This document shows positions 1 to 7,488 of a stretch of DNA of 64,000 bases, piece by piece (the stretch's first letter is position 1; each line of letters begins with the position of its first letter). Origin of the DNA: Halorussus marinus (GTDB taxonomy: Archaea > Halobacteriota > Halobacteria > Halobacteriales > Haladaptataceae); contig NZ_SBIV01000001.1 of NCBI RefSeq assembly GCF_004765795.1, forward strand, positions 620,001 through 684,000, in the 5' to 3' direction. The translations under genes were made by a program, and so were the position numbers. A model generated the notes under the pieces. That model had not been told where the DNA came from. It did not search any database and was given only the letters and a program-made list of their open reading frames with translations.

Positions 1-294
1 TTCGACTGCGCCGTCGGCGACGCCGGTCTCGACGCCGAGCTTCTCGTCGAGTTCGCCCGTCTCGTCGAGCGCACTGGTGTCGTCCCAGCCGCCGATCAGT
101 TCGTCGTCGATGAACACTTCCGGCGCGGTCTTGCGGCCGTCGGCGCGCTCGACCATCTCCTCGAACAGTTCGTCGTCGCCGGTCACGTTGTACGTCTCGT
201 ACTCGACTCCCTTCTGATCGAAGAGGTCCATCGCTTTCTCGCAGTACGAGCAGTCGTCCTTCGTGTAGATTTCGACCCGCGGGTGTTCGATCAT
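1..294 (-). CDS. Glutaredoxin-family protein (3' end outside window)
   Basis: Small thiol-disulfide oxidoreductase of the glutaredoxin/thioredoxin fold, expected to act in the cytoplasm on disulfides or mixed disulfides. Reading from the ATG at 292-294 gives a beta-strand, then the redox motif C-S-Y-C at residues 15-18, then the cis-Pro segment TAPEVFIDD and a following GGWDD that matches the glutaredoxin thiol-binding surface. No stop occurs before base 1, so the C-terminus lies outside the window; the visible 98 codons already cover the core fold. Haloarchaea use gamma-glutamylcysteine rather than glutathione, and the gshA gene for it is at 50-51 kb. The partner thiol is inferred. Confidence 0.9.
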   Translation of the reverse strand, partial: MIEHPRVEIYTKDDCSYCEKAMDLFDQKGVEYETYNVTGDDELFEEMVERADGRKTAPEVFIDDELIGGWDDTSALDETGELDEKLGVETGVADGAVE

Positions 295-443
295 GGTGCA
301 ATATTGACGTGCGGTGGGTATTTAGCTTGTGTTGTGTCGTCGTCTTTCCGGTAGTTCAGACGGGGGTCGCGACCGCCTCGGCCCCCAACGCGGCCGCCAC
401 CGCTCTCGAAGGGCTTACGGTTCGGCCGGGCGTGGGTTCGGCC

Positions 444-728
444 ATGGCCGCCGATCTGGGTGAGAAGACCGACCGCTACGAGGGCCTGCTCGCCGAGGCG
501 CTCGACGCCGCCGAGATCGCTCCGCCGCCGGACTCGCCGATGGGCGAGGCCGCGGCGGAGTGTCTGGAGATGGCGAGTTCGTACCTCGAAGACGGTCGTC
601 ACTTCCGGACGAACGACGACCTCGTAAACGCCCTCGCGTCTTTTTCGTACGGCCACGCGTGGCTGGACGCGGGCGCTCGGGTCGGACTGTTCGACGTCCC
701 CCGGGACGGCCACCTATTTACGGTGTGA
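444..728 (+). CDS. DUF357-family protein
   Basis: A 94-residue acidic helical protein. The central segment SYLEDGRHF and the downstream D-L-V-N-A-L-A-S-F-S-Y-G-H-A-W-L-D pattern are characteristic of the archaeal DUF357 family, whose function is unknown. The ATG at 444 was chosen because conserved sequence begins there; an in-frame upstream ATG at 309 would add a non-conserved, Ala-rich stretch through the divergent promoter region. It is transcribed divergently from the glutaredoxin gene and converges with the Arg/Asp-rich gene that follows. No catalytic motif is visible. Confidence 0.85.
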   Translation: MAADLGEKTDRYEGLLAEALDAAEIAPPPDSPMGEAAAECLEMASSYLEDGRHFRTNDDLVNALASFSYGHAWLDAGARVGLFDVPRDGHLFTV

Positions 729-801
729 CGTAGCGCCGAGGTCGCCGTTCCCGGCGACTACAAGAAACCTCGTCAAGTGCGACGGGGCCGGGGCTCGCGC
801 G

Positions 802-1428
802 TCAGCGGCGACTGCCGTAACGTCGGTCGCTGTCCCCGTCGGTTTGGTTCCGTCGGTCGCCGTCGTCGTGCTGGCCGCCCTCCGGGCCGCCCGCGCCCCG
901 CTGGCGTCGACGGCGGCCGTACCGGCGGTCGGACTGCCGGTCGTCGTTCTCCCGGCCGTAGTCGATGGTCCCGCCGGTCTCCCGACTCGTTGGAATGATG
1001 TCATCGCGTGCGCGCTCGCGTCGGCTCGGTCCGTGGCCGCCCTCCTCGACGTACGATCCCCGACCCTGTTTTGGCTCGCCGCCGCGCGAGCGGGCGTCTC
1101 CCTCCGGGCGGTGGTCCTCGCGGTCGGCGTTCGACTCTCGGCCTCCAGAAGCGGGGTCGCCGTGTCGGCCCTCGTCGCCGCTGTGGCGCCGGCTTGACTC
1201 GCCCGAATGCGGGCTTTGGGACGCGTCGGCGTCGGTTTCACGCCCACCGGCGTACCGGCTCGTGCGGTCCTCGTCGTCGCGCTGGCGTGCCCGTCTGGCC
1301 CGGTCGCGGTCGGCGGCGTCGCCGTACCGGTTGGCGTGGCGCGCATCGGATGGGTCTCGGTCGGTCCGGTCGTCGTCCCGTCGGTCGTCGGTCTCGTCGC
1401 GCCGCTGGTCGTGGTGCGGATTCGCCAT
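802..1428 (-). CDS. Arg/Asp-rich, probably disordered haloarchaeal protein
   Basis: A 208-residue protein made almost entirely of Arg, Asp, Gly, Ser, Glu and Gln, with no hydrophobic core, so it is predicted to be intrinsically disordered. It starts MANPHHDQRRDE and ends with Arg/Gly-rich segments such as RRYGRRRRQRG. The start at 1426-1428 is supported by a strong Shine-Dalgarno GGAGG eight bases upstream; in-frame upstream ATGs lack one. Arg/Gly-rich tails can bind nucleic acid, but no domain is recognisable and the function is unknown. An alternative frame over the same bases also stays open because of the repetitive GC-rich composition, but it has a biased Thr/Ala/Arg content and no ribosome-binding site. 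Confidence 0.6.
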   Translation of the reverse strand: MANPHHDQRRDETDDRRDDDRTDRDPSDARHANRYGDAADRDRARRARQRDDEDRTSRYAGGRETDADASQSPHSGESSRRHSGDEGRHGDPASGGRESNADREDHRPEGDARSRGGEPKQGRGSYVEEGGHGPSRRERARDDIIPTSRETGGTIDYGRENDDRQSDRRYGRRRRQRGAGGPEGGQHDDGDRRNQTDGDSDRRYGSRR

Positions 1429-1546
1429 GGTGTACTCCTCCAGATAGACTTCCCCGAGCGTTTCCTTAGGCGTGCCGGCCCGGTCGGTCCCGCGGGGTCG
1501 TAACCGCGGCAAGTTTTTTCTATCAGCCTCGCACACGTATCCACGT

Positions 1547-1726
1547 ATGAACGAAACGTACGTCCGGCTGCTCTGCCCAGAGTGTGCCAAAGATTGGCAA
1601 GAAGGCCCAGACGAGCTCCCGGCGCCCGAGGAGATGTTTCACTGCCCGAACTGCCACGCGACCCGCCGGACGTCGGAGTTCACTCGCACCGAACGCGACC
1701 TCGAAACGCTGAAACAGTTCCAGTAG
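1547..1726 (+). CDS. Small zinc-ribbon protein
   Basis: A 59-residue protein with two Cys pairs, LLCPEC and FHCPNC, spaced as in a single zinc ribbon and followed by a charged helix. The ATG at 1547 gives the conserved N-terminus NETYVRLLCPEC. Small zinc ribbons of this kind are common in haloarchaea (I think the family is DUF7836); roles are unassigned but protein or nucleic-acid contacts are usual. Its stop codon at 1724-1726 directly abuts the stop of the convergent aIF2-beta gene with no base between them. Confidence 0.8.
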   Translation: MNETYVRLLCPECAKDWQEGPDELPAPEEMFHCPNCHATRRTSEFTRTERDLETLKQFQ

Positions 1727-2134
1727 TCACTCCCCGGTCGCCGACCGGGCGCCACACGCCTCACACCGGAGTAACACCGCTCCCTGTTCGCGTTCGAGCC
1801 GCGTGTCCGGTAGTCCACACTCCGAACAGAGGACGAACTCCTCGCTGTACTCGGCGATCGCGTCCTCGATGCGATCCTGTCGAAACTCGCCGGTCAGGCG
1901 CGCACGCCCGCTCTCGTCGATGTGGGCGCTCGTTCCGAGTTCGTCCTGCAGGAACTTCAGGACGTGTTCGCCGTCGCGGTCGAGTCGGTCGAGCGTCTCC
2001 TGAAAGTTCTCGTAGACGGTGACGTTGCCCTCTTGGCGGACCTCGGCGTCGGGCACGTCGAAGCGGTCGGAACTCCCCTCGATGTCGGGCGTCGCTTCGA
2101 GCGCCCGGTCGAGTTGATCGTCGTAACCCTCCAT
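1727..2134 (-). CDS. eif2b: Translation initiation factor aIF2 subunit beta
   Basis: Beta subunit of the heterotrimeric archaeal initiation factor aIF2, which delivers initiator Met-tRNA to the small ribosomal subunit. The 135-residue product has the expected order: a short N-terminal helix (DQLDRAL), the alpha/beta domain around HVLKFLQDELGTSA, and a C-terminal zinc ribbon with Cys pairs CSEC and CEAC. The length matches the short archaeal form. The ATG at 2132-2134 is chosen at the conserved N-terminus; longer in-frame extensions run into the upstream promoter region. It is monocistronic and convergent with the zinc-ribbon gene. Confidence 0.92.
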   Translation of the reverse strand: MEGYDDQLDRALEATPDIEGSSDRFDVPDAEVRQEGNVTVYENFQETLDRLDRDGEHVLKFLQDELGTSAHIDESGRARLTGEFRQDRIEDAIAEYSEEFVLCSECGLPDTRLEREQGAVLLRCEACGARSATGE

Positions 2135-2372
2135 AGGTGAGTAGACGGTCCGGTCCGGATAAAAGTCTTTCAGATCGTGTGATTTCACCGCCGTTTCTCG
2201 GTCAGTAAGGTAGTCTTTCCGCGGAAAACGGATCGAAACGATGTGAACTATTCTCGAAGACGAACGGAACGTTTGGCGGGACGAAACCGGTCGTTTCCCG
2301 CGAATTTCACACGTCGTGTTAACGGGACTCAAGATAATACTATAACCCTGCAACTGTTAGCCACGGTTGCTC

Positions 2373-2612
2373 ATGAAGAAGCAGGAGCTCATCCACCTTC
2401 ACGGCCTGCTTGCGGAGGTCGGGAACTACTACGAAGAAGAGCACAGCACGGAAGTCGATCTCGAAGACTACGAATCTCTTGGCGTACGACCGACGTCTAT
2501 TCACAAGTCGAAAACCGACCACAAGGCGGCGGTGTTTGCTATGGCAAAGTCCATCACATCGGAGATGAGCGAGGTCGAGAGCGGCGAGAAAGTCGCCGCC
2601 AAAGCCGACTGA
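2373..2612 (+). CDS. UPF0058-family protein
   Basis: A 79-residue helical protein starting MKKQELIHLHGLL, with the family signature of a His/Glu-rich first helix (HLHGLLAEV, EEEH) and the IHKSKTDHKAAVFAMA segment. The UPF0058 family is archaeal and uncharacterised; its His/Glu clusters suggest possible metal binding, which is inference. ATG 2373 was preferred to TTG 2367. The A/T-rich segment AATACTATAACC lies about 30-40 bases upstream, consistent with a promoter and a very short leader. Confidence 0.85.
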   Translation: MKKQELIHLHGLLAEVGNYYEEEHSTEVDLEDYESLGVRPTSIHKSKTDHKAAVFAMAKSITSEMSEVESGEKVAAKAD

Positions 2613-2820
2613 ACGCGCGGACGTACCCTAACCCTCACGATACACCTACCCGCCCAGCCGCGGCTCCCGACAGCCCGGTTAGCTCCGACACCGACGGCCG
2701 GAAACTCGCCGACTCAGCAGACGGACCGACGGCTGTCGAAATCGAAATCGAACAGAACGAGTGCAGAGCGCCGTACGCGCCGGTCTCGGCGCGCGAGGCG
2801 GTCGTCGATCGCGACCCCGA

Positions 2821-3276
2821 TTACTCGATGAGGTCCTCGAACTCGGGAAGCACTTCGTCGTCGTCGCTCTCGTCGGCCTCGCTCACGTCGTCTCCGGAGT
2901 CGGTCTCGATCTCGGAGTCGGCGTCGCCCTCGTCGTCGTCTTCGATGACTTCGACTTCGAGGACCGTCAGCGGAATGTTCTCGAGGCGCTGGCCGATCTC
3001 CTTCCGGGCGATCCGAGAGGCGTGTTCCTCGCGCTCGACGTTGTACACCGTCATTTCGAGTTCGAGCGCCACGAGGCTCTCGTCGGCCGCGATGAACGCG
3101 GGGTCGAGGCCCTCGCCGCAGTGGGGACACGACCGCTCGCCCATGTTTATCTCGACGTAGTTGAGGTCCGGGTTGAGCAACTCGCCGGTCTTCGAGATGG
3201 CGATCCGAACCGCCTCGTCGGGCGTTTCGACGTCGTAGACCGGAACCGCCGCTTCGACGACAACTCTGCAGTTCAT
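2821..3276 (-). CDS. UPF0212 (DUF555) family protein
   Basis: A 151-residue protein beginning MNCRVVVEAAVPVYDV. The family core includes a treble-clef-like CPHCG motif near residue 50 and a long amphipathic region; the last ~35 residues are a haloarchaeal acidic tail of Asp, Glu and Ser. The UPF0212 family is conserved in Euryarchaeota without a known function; the Cys pair and nearby conserved acidic residues suggest metal binding (inference). It is transcribed divergently from the DNA glycosylase gene; the 87-base gap holds both promoters. Confidence 0.85.
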   Translation of the reverse strand: MNCRVVVEAAVPVYDVETPDEAVRIAISKTGELLNPDLNYVEINMGERSCPHCGEGLDPAFIAADESLVALELEMTVYNVEREEHASRIARKEIGQRLENIPLTVLEVEVIEDDDEGDADSEIETDSGDDVSEADESDDDEVLPEFEDLIE

Positions 3277-3363
3277 GCTCGGGTCGAAAGTTGTAGCGCC
3301 AACAGTATCAACTTTAGCCACGGAACGAAAGGTTTCCGACGGCCCAGCCCCTCGGTTCTCCCG

Positions 3364-4248
3364 ATGGAAACGGGCTCGATACCGCTTTCGGACGTGCCGG
3401 GCGGCCTCGACGTACGAACGACCCTCGAGAGCGGCCAGACGTTCCTCTGGCGGCGCGAGGACGGCCGCGCGTACGAGTCGACGACCGCCGAGACAGCGTC
3501 GCCGTGGTACTACACGGTGACCGACGGCGAGGTGATCCGGACGCGCCAGCACGCGGGCGAACTCCGGTGGGAAGCGACCACCGACGCCGACGGTCTGCTC
3601 GCCGAACGCCTGCGTCTGGACGACGACCTCCCGGCCATCTTCGAGTCGATACCCGACGACCCCTTGCTGGTCGAGGCCCGCGAGGCCCACGCCGGACTCA
3701 GGATCGTCGACGACCCGTTTTTCCCGTGTCTGATCTCGTTCATCTGCTCGGCCCAGATGCGAGTCGAGCGCATCCACTCGATGCAGACCGCGCTGGCCCG
3801 GACGTTCGGCGAGTCGATCCGGTTCGACGGCGAGACTTACCACGCGTTCCCGACCCCCGAGCGCCTCGCGGCCGCCACCGAGGCGGAGCTCCGAGAGCTG
3901 GGGCTTGGCTACCGCGCGCCGTACGTCCAGCGGTCGGCCGAGCTGGCCGCGGCGGACGAGCTCTCGGCGGCCGAGGTCCGGGACTTGGACTACGAGGACG
4001 CCCGCGAGGCGCTCCAGACGTTCGTCGGCGTCGGCGACAAGGTCGCCGACTGCGTCCTGTTGTTCTCGCTGGGCTTCCTCGAAGCGGTCCCGCTCGACAC
4101 CTGGATCCAGACCGCCATCGAGGACCACTACCCGGACTGTGACCGCGGGTCGTACGCCGAGACCTCGCGGGCGATCCGGGAGGCGTTCGGCGGCGAGCAC
4201 GCCGGGTACGCCCAGACGTACGTGTTCCACCACCTGCGGACCCGGTGA
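3364..4248 (+). CDS. OGG1/AlkA-type DNA glycosylase
   Basis: Base-excision repair enzyme of the HhH-GPD superfamily, 294 residues. The N-terminal domain holds SGQTFLWR (residues 23-30), which matches the OGG family signature. The hairpin-helix-hairpin GVGDKVADC (222-230) carries the candidate Schiff-base Lys226, and the following PLDTW carries the conserved Asp245. Lys plus Asp predicts a bifunctional glycosylase/lyase on 8-oxoguanine, rather than a monofunctional AlkA that lacks the Lys. It stands alone on the plus strand, divergent from UPF0212. The ATG at 3364 begins the conserved N-terminal domain. Confidence 0.88.
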   Translation: METGSIPLSDVPGGLDVRTTLESGQTFLWRREDGRAYESTTAETASPWYYTVTDGEVIRTRQHAGELRWEATTDADGLLAERLRLDDDLPAIFESIPDDPLLVEAREAHAGLRIVDDPFFPCLISFICSAQMRVERIHSMQTALARTFGESIRFDGETYHAFPTPERLAAATEAELRELGLGYRAPYVQRSAELAAADELSAAEVRDLDYEDAREALQTFVGVGDKVADCVLLFSLGFLEAVPLDTWIQTAIEDHYPDCDRGSYAETSRAIREAFGGEHAGYAQTYVFHHLRTR

Positions 4249-4332
4249 GCAGTCTCCGAGTTCGGCGCCGAGACCGCGCCGAATGGTCGGCTCCCGATGG
4301 TTTTAAACGGCTGAACGCCCGGGTATACCATA

Positions 4333-4869
4333 ATGGCTTTTGAGGACCTGCTGGAGGACCCGGTAATCCAGAAATATCTTCACGAACTGGTCGGGCCGAA
4401 GGGGATGCCGGTCGCCGCCGCGCCGCCGGACGGCGAAGTGACCGACGAGGAGCTCGCCGAGGAGCTCGATCTGGAGCTCAACGACGTTCGGCGCGCGCTG
4501 TTCATCCTCTACGAGAACGACCTCGCGACGTACCGCCGACTCCGCGACGAGGACTCCGGGTGGCTGACGTACCTCTGGACGTTCGAGTACGACAACATCC
4601 CGGGCAACCTCGAAGAGGAGATGCACCGACTCCTCGATGCGCTCGAACACCGCCAGGAGTACGAGCGCCAACACGAGTTCTACCTGTGTGAGGTCTGTTC
4701 GATCCGGTTCGAGTTCGGCGAGGCGATGGACTTTGGCTTCGAGTGTCCCGAGTGTGGCTCGCCGCTGGAGTCGATGGAGAACTCCCGGCTGATCGACTCG
4801 ATGAACGAGCGAATCGACCGGCTCCGCGAGGAGCTCAACGTCGAACACCTCGAAGAGGCCGAGGCATAA
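4333..4869 (+). CDS. tfe: Transcription factor E (TFE alpha)
   Basis: Archaeal homologue of the TFIIE alpha subunit, which helps open the promoter with TBP, TFB and RNA polymerase. The 178-residue product has the extended winged helix at residues ~1-100 (with LNDVRRALFILYENDLA) and the C-terminal zinc ribbon with Cys pairs CEVC and CPEC at ~120-150. An A/T-rich box (TTTTAAACG at ~4300) lies about 30 bases before the ATG, fitting a leaderless transcript. It heads an operon with the DUF2110 and lipoprotein genes; its stop overlaps the next start by one base (TAATG). Confidence 0.95.
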   Translation: MAFEDLLEDPVIQKYLHELVGPKGMPVAAAPPDGEVTDEELAEELDLELNDVRRALFILYENDLATYRRLRDEDSGWLTYLWTFEYDNIPGNLEEEMHRLLDALEHRQEYERQHEFYLCEVCSIRFEFGEAMDFGFECPECGSPLESMENSRLIDSMNERIDRLREELNVEHLEEAEA

Positions 4870-5585
4870 TGGTCGTCCTCGCGACCAAGTTGTACGTCCG
4901 GGGCGACGCCCGCGAACGCGCGCTCGACGGACTGCGGTCGCTCGTCGACAACGCCGTCGGCGACCTCGACGCCGACTACACCGTCGGGGTCCGCCACGAC
5001 GACTTCGCGGTCGTGACCGTCGAGGGCGAGGACGCGGTGGTCGCGCGCAACCTCCTCCGCGAGGAGTGGGGCGAGATCACGCCCGACCTCGAACCGGGCG
5101 AGACGTACGTCGGGACGCTCGAATCGTGGGACGAAGACGGGTTCGTCCTCGACGCGGGCCAGGACGTGCGGATCCCCGCGAGCGAGCTCGAACTCGGACA
5201 GGGGACGCCGATCCAGATCGTCGAGCGGTTCGGGCTGGTCCAGCACATGGCCCTGAAGTTCGTGTACGGCGGTGCGAACACGTCGTCGGACGGCTCCGCT
5301 GGCGGAGACGAGGCGGCGGGCGAGCCCAGCAGGCTCGCCGACGCCGAGCGCGACCGCCTCTACGAGTGGACCCGGGGATCGGGCCGGGTCAACGTCAACA
5401 GCGCGACCCGCGGCGAGGTTCGGGCGACGGTCAACCGCGCGGGCCACGCCAGAGACATCGTGACCGTCGAACGCCTCGGGCTCCTCGAACAGAGCATCGT
5501 CTGCAAGGACGAGACCGACCCGCCGGGGCTGCTCGCGGCCATCGGCGACTACCTGCCGGCGGAGATCCGCTGTCTGATCCCATGA
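4869..5585 (+). CDS. DUF2110-family protein
   Basis: A 238-residue protein with the family's central segment PDLEPGETYVGTL and the C-terminal E-Q-S-I-V-C-K-D-ETDPPG segment. A middle Gly/Ser/Ala-rich linker (residues ~137-155) separates two domains. DUF2110 genes frequently sit directly after tfe in haloarchaea; a transcription or RNA-related role is suggested only by that linkage. It overlaps tfe by one base and the following gene by four (ATGA), so the three are translationally coupled. Confidence 0.85.
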   Translation: MVVLATKLYVRGDARERALDGLRSLVDNAVGDLDADYTVGVRHDDFAVVTVEGEDAVVARNLLREEWGEITPDLEPGETYVGTLESWDEDGFVLDAGQDVRIPASELELGQGTPIQIVERFGLVQHMALKFVYGGANTSSDGSAGGDEAAGEPSRLADAERDRLYEWTRGSGRVNVNSATRGEVRATVNRAGHARDIVTVERLGLLEQSIVCKDETDPPGLLAAIGDYLPAEIRCLIP

Positions 5586-6358
5586 ATCGGCGCCTCCTGC
5601 TCGGCTTCGTCACCGTGGCGGCCCTCGCGATCACGGCCGGCTGTACCGGCCTGTTCGGGTCCGGGGAGTTCAGCGACGATCAGCTCTCGCAGGAGGCCGA
5701 CTACGACTGGGACACGTCGACCGACGTGACCGTCAACGTCACCGGCGACGAGTATCAGGCGATCTACGACCTCTCGAACGGCTCGGAGGTGACCGCCTAC
5801 CAGTACGAGGCGCTCGGCGGCGAGGCGCCGGTGGAGGTCGCCGCGGTCCAGTTTCGGTACCCCAACGGGACGGTCGTGACCGCCGAGCGCCTCGACGTCG
5901 AGCGTCGCGACTCCGCGACGGTCATCCGGACGCCGAGCGACACCGGGAAGCTGGCGTACACCGTCTCTCGGCGCGGCAAGACGTTCACGATGCCGGTCAC
6001 CGCCGAGGGGTCCTACGAGGTCGTCTTGCCGAAGGGGATGCGGGTCGGCCACTTCTTGCTGAGCAACGTCAGACCGGGCGATTACACCACCGAGAGCCAC
6101 ACCGAGACGTCCGACGGCCGGGTCCACCTCGTCTGGAACGACGTGACCGCCGACACCGTGTCGGTCCGGTACTACCTCGCGCGCGACCTCACCATCTTCA
6201 CCGCGGTCGTCGGCGGGGCCGTGCTGGTCGCGCTCGTCGGGCTCGCGTACTTCCGGCTCCAGATCCGGGAGCTCGAACGACAGCGAGAGGATATGGGGCT
6301 GAACGTCGACACCGACGACGACGAGTTCGATCAGGGGCCGCCGCCGGGGATGGGGTAA
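5582..6358 (+). CDS. Membrane-anchored lipoprotein (DUF5803 family)
   Basis: A 258-residue exported protein. The N-terminus has a short basic/hydrophobic signal ending in the lipobox ITAGC with Cys21. A beta-rich extracellular domain follows with N-glycosylation sequons (for example NVTG, NGTV), and then one transmembrane helix near residues 203-223 with a cytoplasmic charged tail. It is therefore predicted to be tethered at both ends to the membrane. The four-base overlap with the DUF2110 gene makes it the third member of the tfe operon. Function unknown; I recall it as DUF5803. Confidence 0.85.
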   Translation: MNRRLLLGFVTVAALAITAGCTGLFGSGEFSDDQLSQEADYDWDTSTDVTVNVTGDEYQAIYDLSNGSEVTAYQYEALGGEAPVEVAAVQFRYPNGTVVTAERLDVERRDSATVIRTPSDTGKLAYTVSRRGKTFTMPVTAEGSYEVVLPKGMRVGHFLLSNVRPGDYTTESHTETSDGRVHLVWNDVTADTVSVRYYLARDLTIFTAVVGGAVLVALVGLAYFRLQIRELERQREDMGLNVDTDDDEFDQGPPPGMG

Positions 6359-6395
6359 CCGCCTCTTTTTGGTCGTCGGGTCACTACGTCTCGCT

Positions 6396-7088
6396 ATGGA
6401 GGTAGCTCTCGTCACCGTCGGCGACGAACTGCTGGCGGGCGACACCGTGAACACGAACGCCGCGTGGCTCGGTCGGCGACTGGCCGACCGGGGCGCGAGC
6501 GTCGAGCGCGTGGTCGTGGTTCCCGACAGCGTCGGCGAAATCGCACGCGAAGTCAACGAACTCCGGGCGGCGTACGACGCCGTGATCGTCACGGGCGGTC
6601 TCGGGCCGACCCACGACGACATGACGATGGAGGCGGTCGCGGCCGCCGTCGGCGTCTCGGTCGAGGAACATCCCGACGCGGTCGAGTGGATCGCCGACAA
6701 CACCGACTACTCGCGTGCGGACCTCGTGGAGGGGACGACCCACCTCCCGGCCGGATCGCGACTGCTTCCCAACGAGGCAGGGGTCGCGCCGGGGTGTGCG
6801 GTCGAGAACGTCTACGTCCTGCCGGGCGTCCCCGACGAGATGGAGGCGATGTTCGAGCGGATCGAAGACGAATTCGCCGGGGCCTATCGCCACGTCGCGG
6901 TCGTGGAGGCCGACGAACCCGAGAGCGCACTGGTCGAACGCCTCGCGACGCTACGGGACCGCTTCGACGTGACCGTGGGGAGCTACCCCGGCGACCACGT
7001 TCGGGTCAAACTCCAGAGCACCGACGAGGCCGAACTCGACGCCGCGGCGGCGTGGCTCCGCGAGCGGGTCGAGACGCCTCAGCGATAG
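6396..7088 (+). CDS. CinA-like competence/damage-inducible protein (MoCF-biosynthesis domain)
   Basis: A 230-residue protein made of the MoaB/Mog-like domain found at the N-terminus of CinA. The signature VTGGLGPTHDD lies at residues ~66-76, and the N-terminal VGDELLAGDTVNTNAAWL matches the family. The nicotinamide-nucleotide amidase domain of full bacterial CinA is absent, as is usual for archaeal homologues. Related domains hydrolyse ADP-ribose or bind molybdopterin; which applies here is not decidable. The start at 6396 leaves a TATA-like GCCTCTTTTTGG about 30 bases upstream. Confidence 0.85.
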   Translation: MEVALVTVGDELLAGDTVNTNAAWLGRRLADRGASVERVVVVPDSVGEIAREVNELRAAYDAVIVTGGLGPTHDDMTMEAVAAAVGVSVEEHPDAVEWIADNTDYSRADLVEGTTHLPAGSRLLPNEAGVAPGCAVENVYVLPGVPDEMEAMFERIEDEFAGAYRHVAVVEADEPESALVERLATLRDRFDVTVGSYPGDHVRVKLQSTDEAELDAAAAWLRERVETPQR

Positions 7089-7183
7089 AGGTACGCGAGC
7101 CACGCGACCGTGATGGCGATTCCGACGACCGAGGCGACGATCCCCGACGCGTTGGCGGGAACCGATCCTGCGAGTGTGAACAT
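7079..7183 (-). CDS. 34-residue single-span membrane microprotein
   Basis: A short reading frame from ATG 7181-7183 to TGA 7079-7081. It encodes a short polar start and then one hydrophobic span (GIVASVVGIAITVAWLAYLY) ending in Arg. The 3' end overlaps the CinA-like gene's 3' end by ten bases in convergent orientation. An A/T-rich GGTTAAGA lies about 25 bases upstream of the ATG on the minus strand, as expected for a leaderless haloarchaeal gene. It is very short, so it could be chance, but the ideal membrane span in the only gap between two genes argues for coding. No function can be assigned. Confidence 0.5.
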   Translation of the reverse strand: MFTLAGSVPANASGIVASVVGIAITVAWLAYLYR

Positions 7184-7488
7184 GTCCGACGCTACCGGTC
7201 CCGCGCTCTTAACCCTTGCCAACCGCGGCGTCCGGCGACGGGGAGACTACGGGCCGTTCGGTCGGTCCGAAACGGACGCTTGAATCGACACTCACCGCCG
7301 TAACGGGGACGTACCGTCGTTCACACGTCGACGCCCGAAGCCGATTTTCGGAATCAGACGCGGCCGAAATGCCCCCTTTCCGGGCTGAACTGACGCCAAC
7401 GGTCTGAGCCGTTTATTTATAAGTCGGGTGAAGCTCGGGTCGCCCGACGAAGCGGCCGTAAGAGCCGCCTAAGGGCGGGAGTAGACCA
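7184..7488 (+). promoter_or_regulatory. 305-base intergenic region with TATA box and 5' leader
   Basis: No convincing gene lies here. The strongest signal is TTTATTTATAA at 7412-7422, a good archaeal TATA box, which would start transcription near 7447 and give the next gene a ~40-base leader. That leader contains a small hairpin (GCGGC at 7452-7456 pairing with GCCGC at 7464-7468) and a GGGAG Shine-Dalgarno at 7477-7481, seven bases from the ATG at 7489. The leader and SD contrast with the leaderless style of many neighbours. The left part (7200-7400) shows nothing I recognise. Confidence 0.6.

Noticed and set aside
714-1544. A Thr/Ala/Arg-rich 276-codon frame opposite the divergent promoter region
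   Set aside because: No ribosome-binding site, no domain, and it competes with the frame at 802-1428 that has a strong SD.
7216-7407. A 63-codon plus-strand frame upstream of the Gln-rich gene
   Set aside because: No recognisable protein features and no start signals; it lies upstream of the promoter of the Gln-rich gene.
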